In this document: in pieces, positions 40,981 through 41,041 of the stretch | Position numbering within the stretch: the first letter of the stretch is position 1 | Layout of the letters: every line of letters starts with the position of its first letter | Source of the DNA: Chlamydiales bacterium | GTDB lineage: Bacteria; Chlamydiota; Chlamydiia; Chlamydiales; JAAKFR01 | Direction: 5' to 3' | Assembly (NCBI GenBank): GCA_024233495.1 | Contig: JACKPM010000009.1 | Span: 1 to 41,041 of the forward strand | Length of the DNA stretch: 41,041 bases | Notes under the pieces: model-generated | Told to the model about the DNA's origin: nothing | Seen by the model: the letters and a program-made list of their open reading frames with translations, nothing else | The model's database searches: none | Made by a program: the position numbers and the translations under genes

Positions 40981-41041
40981 ATATCTTTTGCTTAGCGCGT
41001 TAGGCTTAAAAGATTCTCTAGGCTATTTCTGTAATGGATAA

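Noticed and set aside
40981..41041. Window end after the yfiH-like gene
   Set aside because: No gene, terminator or RNA could be supported in these 61 bases.

Overview
The window comes from a member of the Chlamydiales outside the genus Chlamydia (a Waddlia/Simkania/Parachlamydia-type environmental lineage; the family cannot be fixed from this sequence). The evidence is gene content and order. There is a type II secretion block in the chlamydial order (CT573-like, gspD, gspE, gspF, gspG and four small downstream genes, matching CT573 down to CT565 of C. trachomatis as I remember that map). There are also pepP (CT574) and mutL (CT575), and the type III translocon operon lcrH-copB-copD (CT576, CT578, CT579). 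A MOMP-like porin and a protein with Inc-like topology fit the same assignment. No rRNA, tRNA or CRISPR array was seen.

Layout. 1-1611: 3' part of a PAS sensor histidine kinase overlapping a stand-alone receiver protein. 1674-1883: internally deleted remnant of an MFS drug exporter. 1900-4585: a MOMP-like outer-membrane protein and, convergent to it, a secreted protein of unknown function. 4719-13790: the type II secretion operon, nine tightly coupled genes. 13876-21099: lineage-specific genes, namely a two-TM Inc-like protein with an internal duplication, a GNAT acetyltransferase with a signal peptide, an adenine phosphoribosyltransferase with a signal-peptide-like N-terminus, a GC-rich repetitive spacer, a PhoR-like kinase and a class III adenylyl cyclase. 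21132-23662: pepP and mutL. 23683-35387: five consecutive members of a helical, Gln/Asn/Ser-rich protein family that I cannot match to any known family. 35442-35603: a 162-bp palindromic element. 35628-37163: a type II phosphatidylinositol 4-kinase-like enzyme. 37236-40205: the type III chaperone and translocators. 40273-40980: a YfiH/LACC1-family protein.

How the parts relate. The type II operon would build the Sec-dependent export machine of the outer membrane. lcrH-copB-copD supply the chaperone and the pore that type III secretion inserts into the host membrane. The insertion between mutL and lcrH (about 13.5 kb) puts the paralogue family and the lipid-kinase-like gene directly beside the translocon genes. 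The kinase and lcrH start back to back over a 12-bp-arm palindrome that holds a TATAAT box for each direction. I infer that this block is a lineage-specific set of secreted host-interaction proteins. That is inferred from context and topology, not demonstrated.

The best leads are the five-gene paralogue family, the PI4K-like kinase with its shared palindromic promoter, the 162-bp palindrome, the Inc-like duplicated protein, and the apparently exported APRT and GNAT pair.
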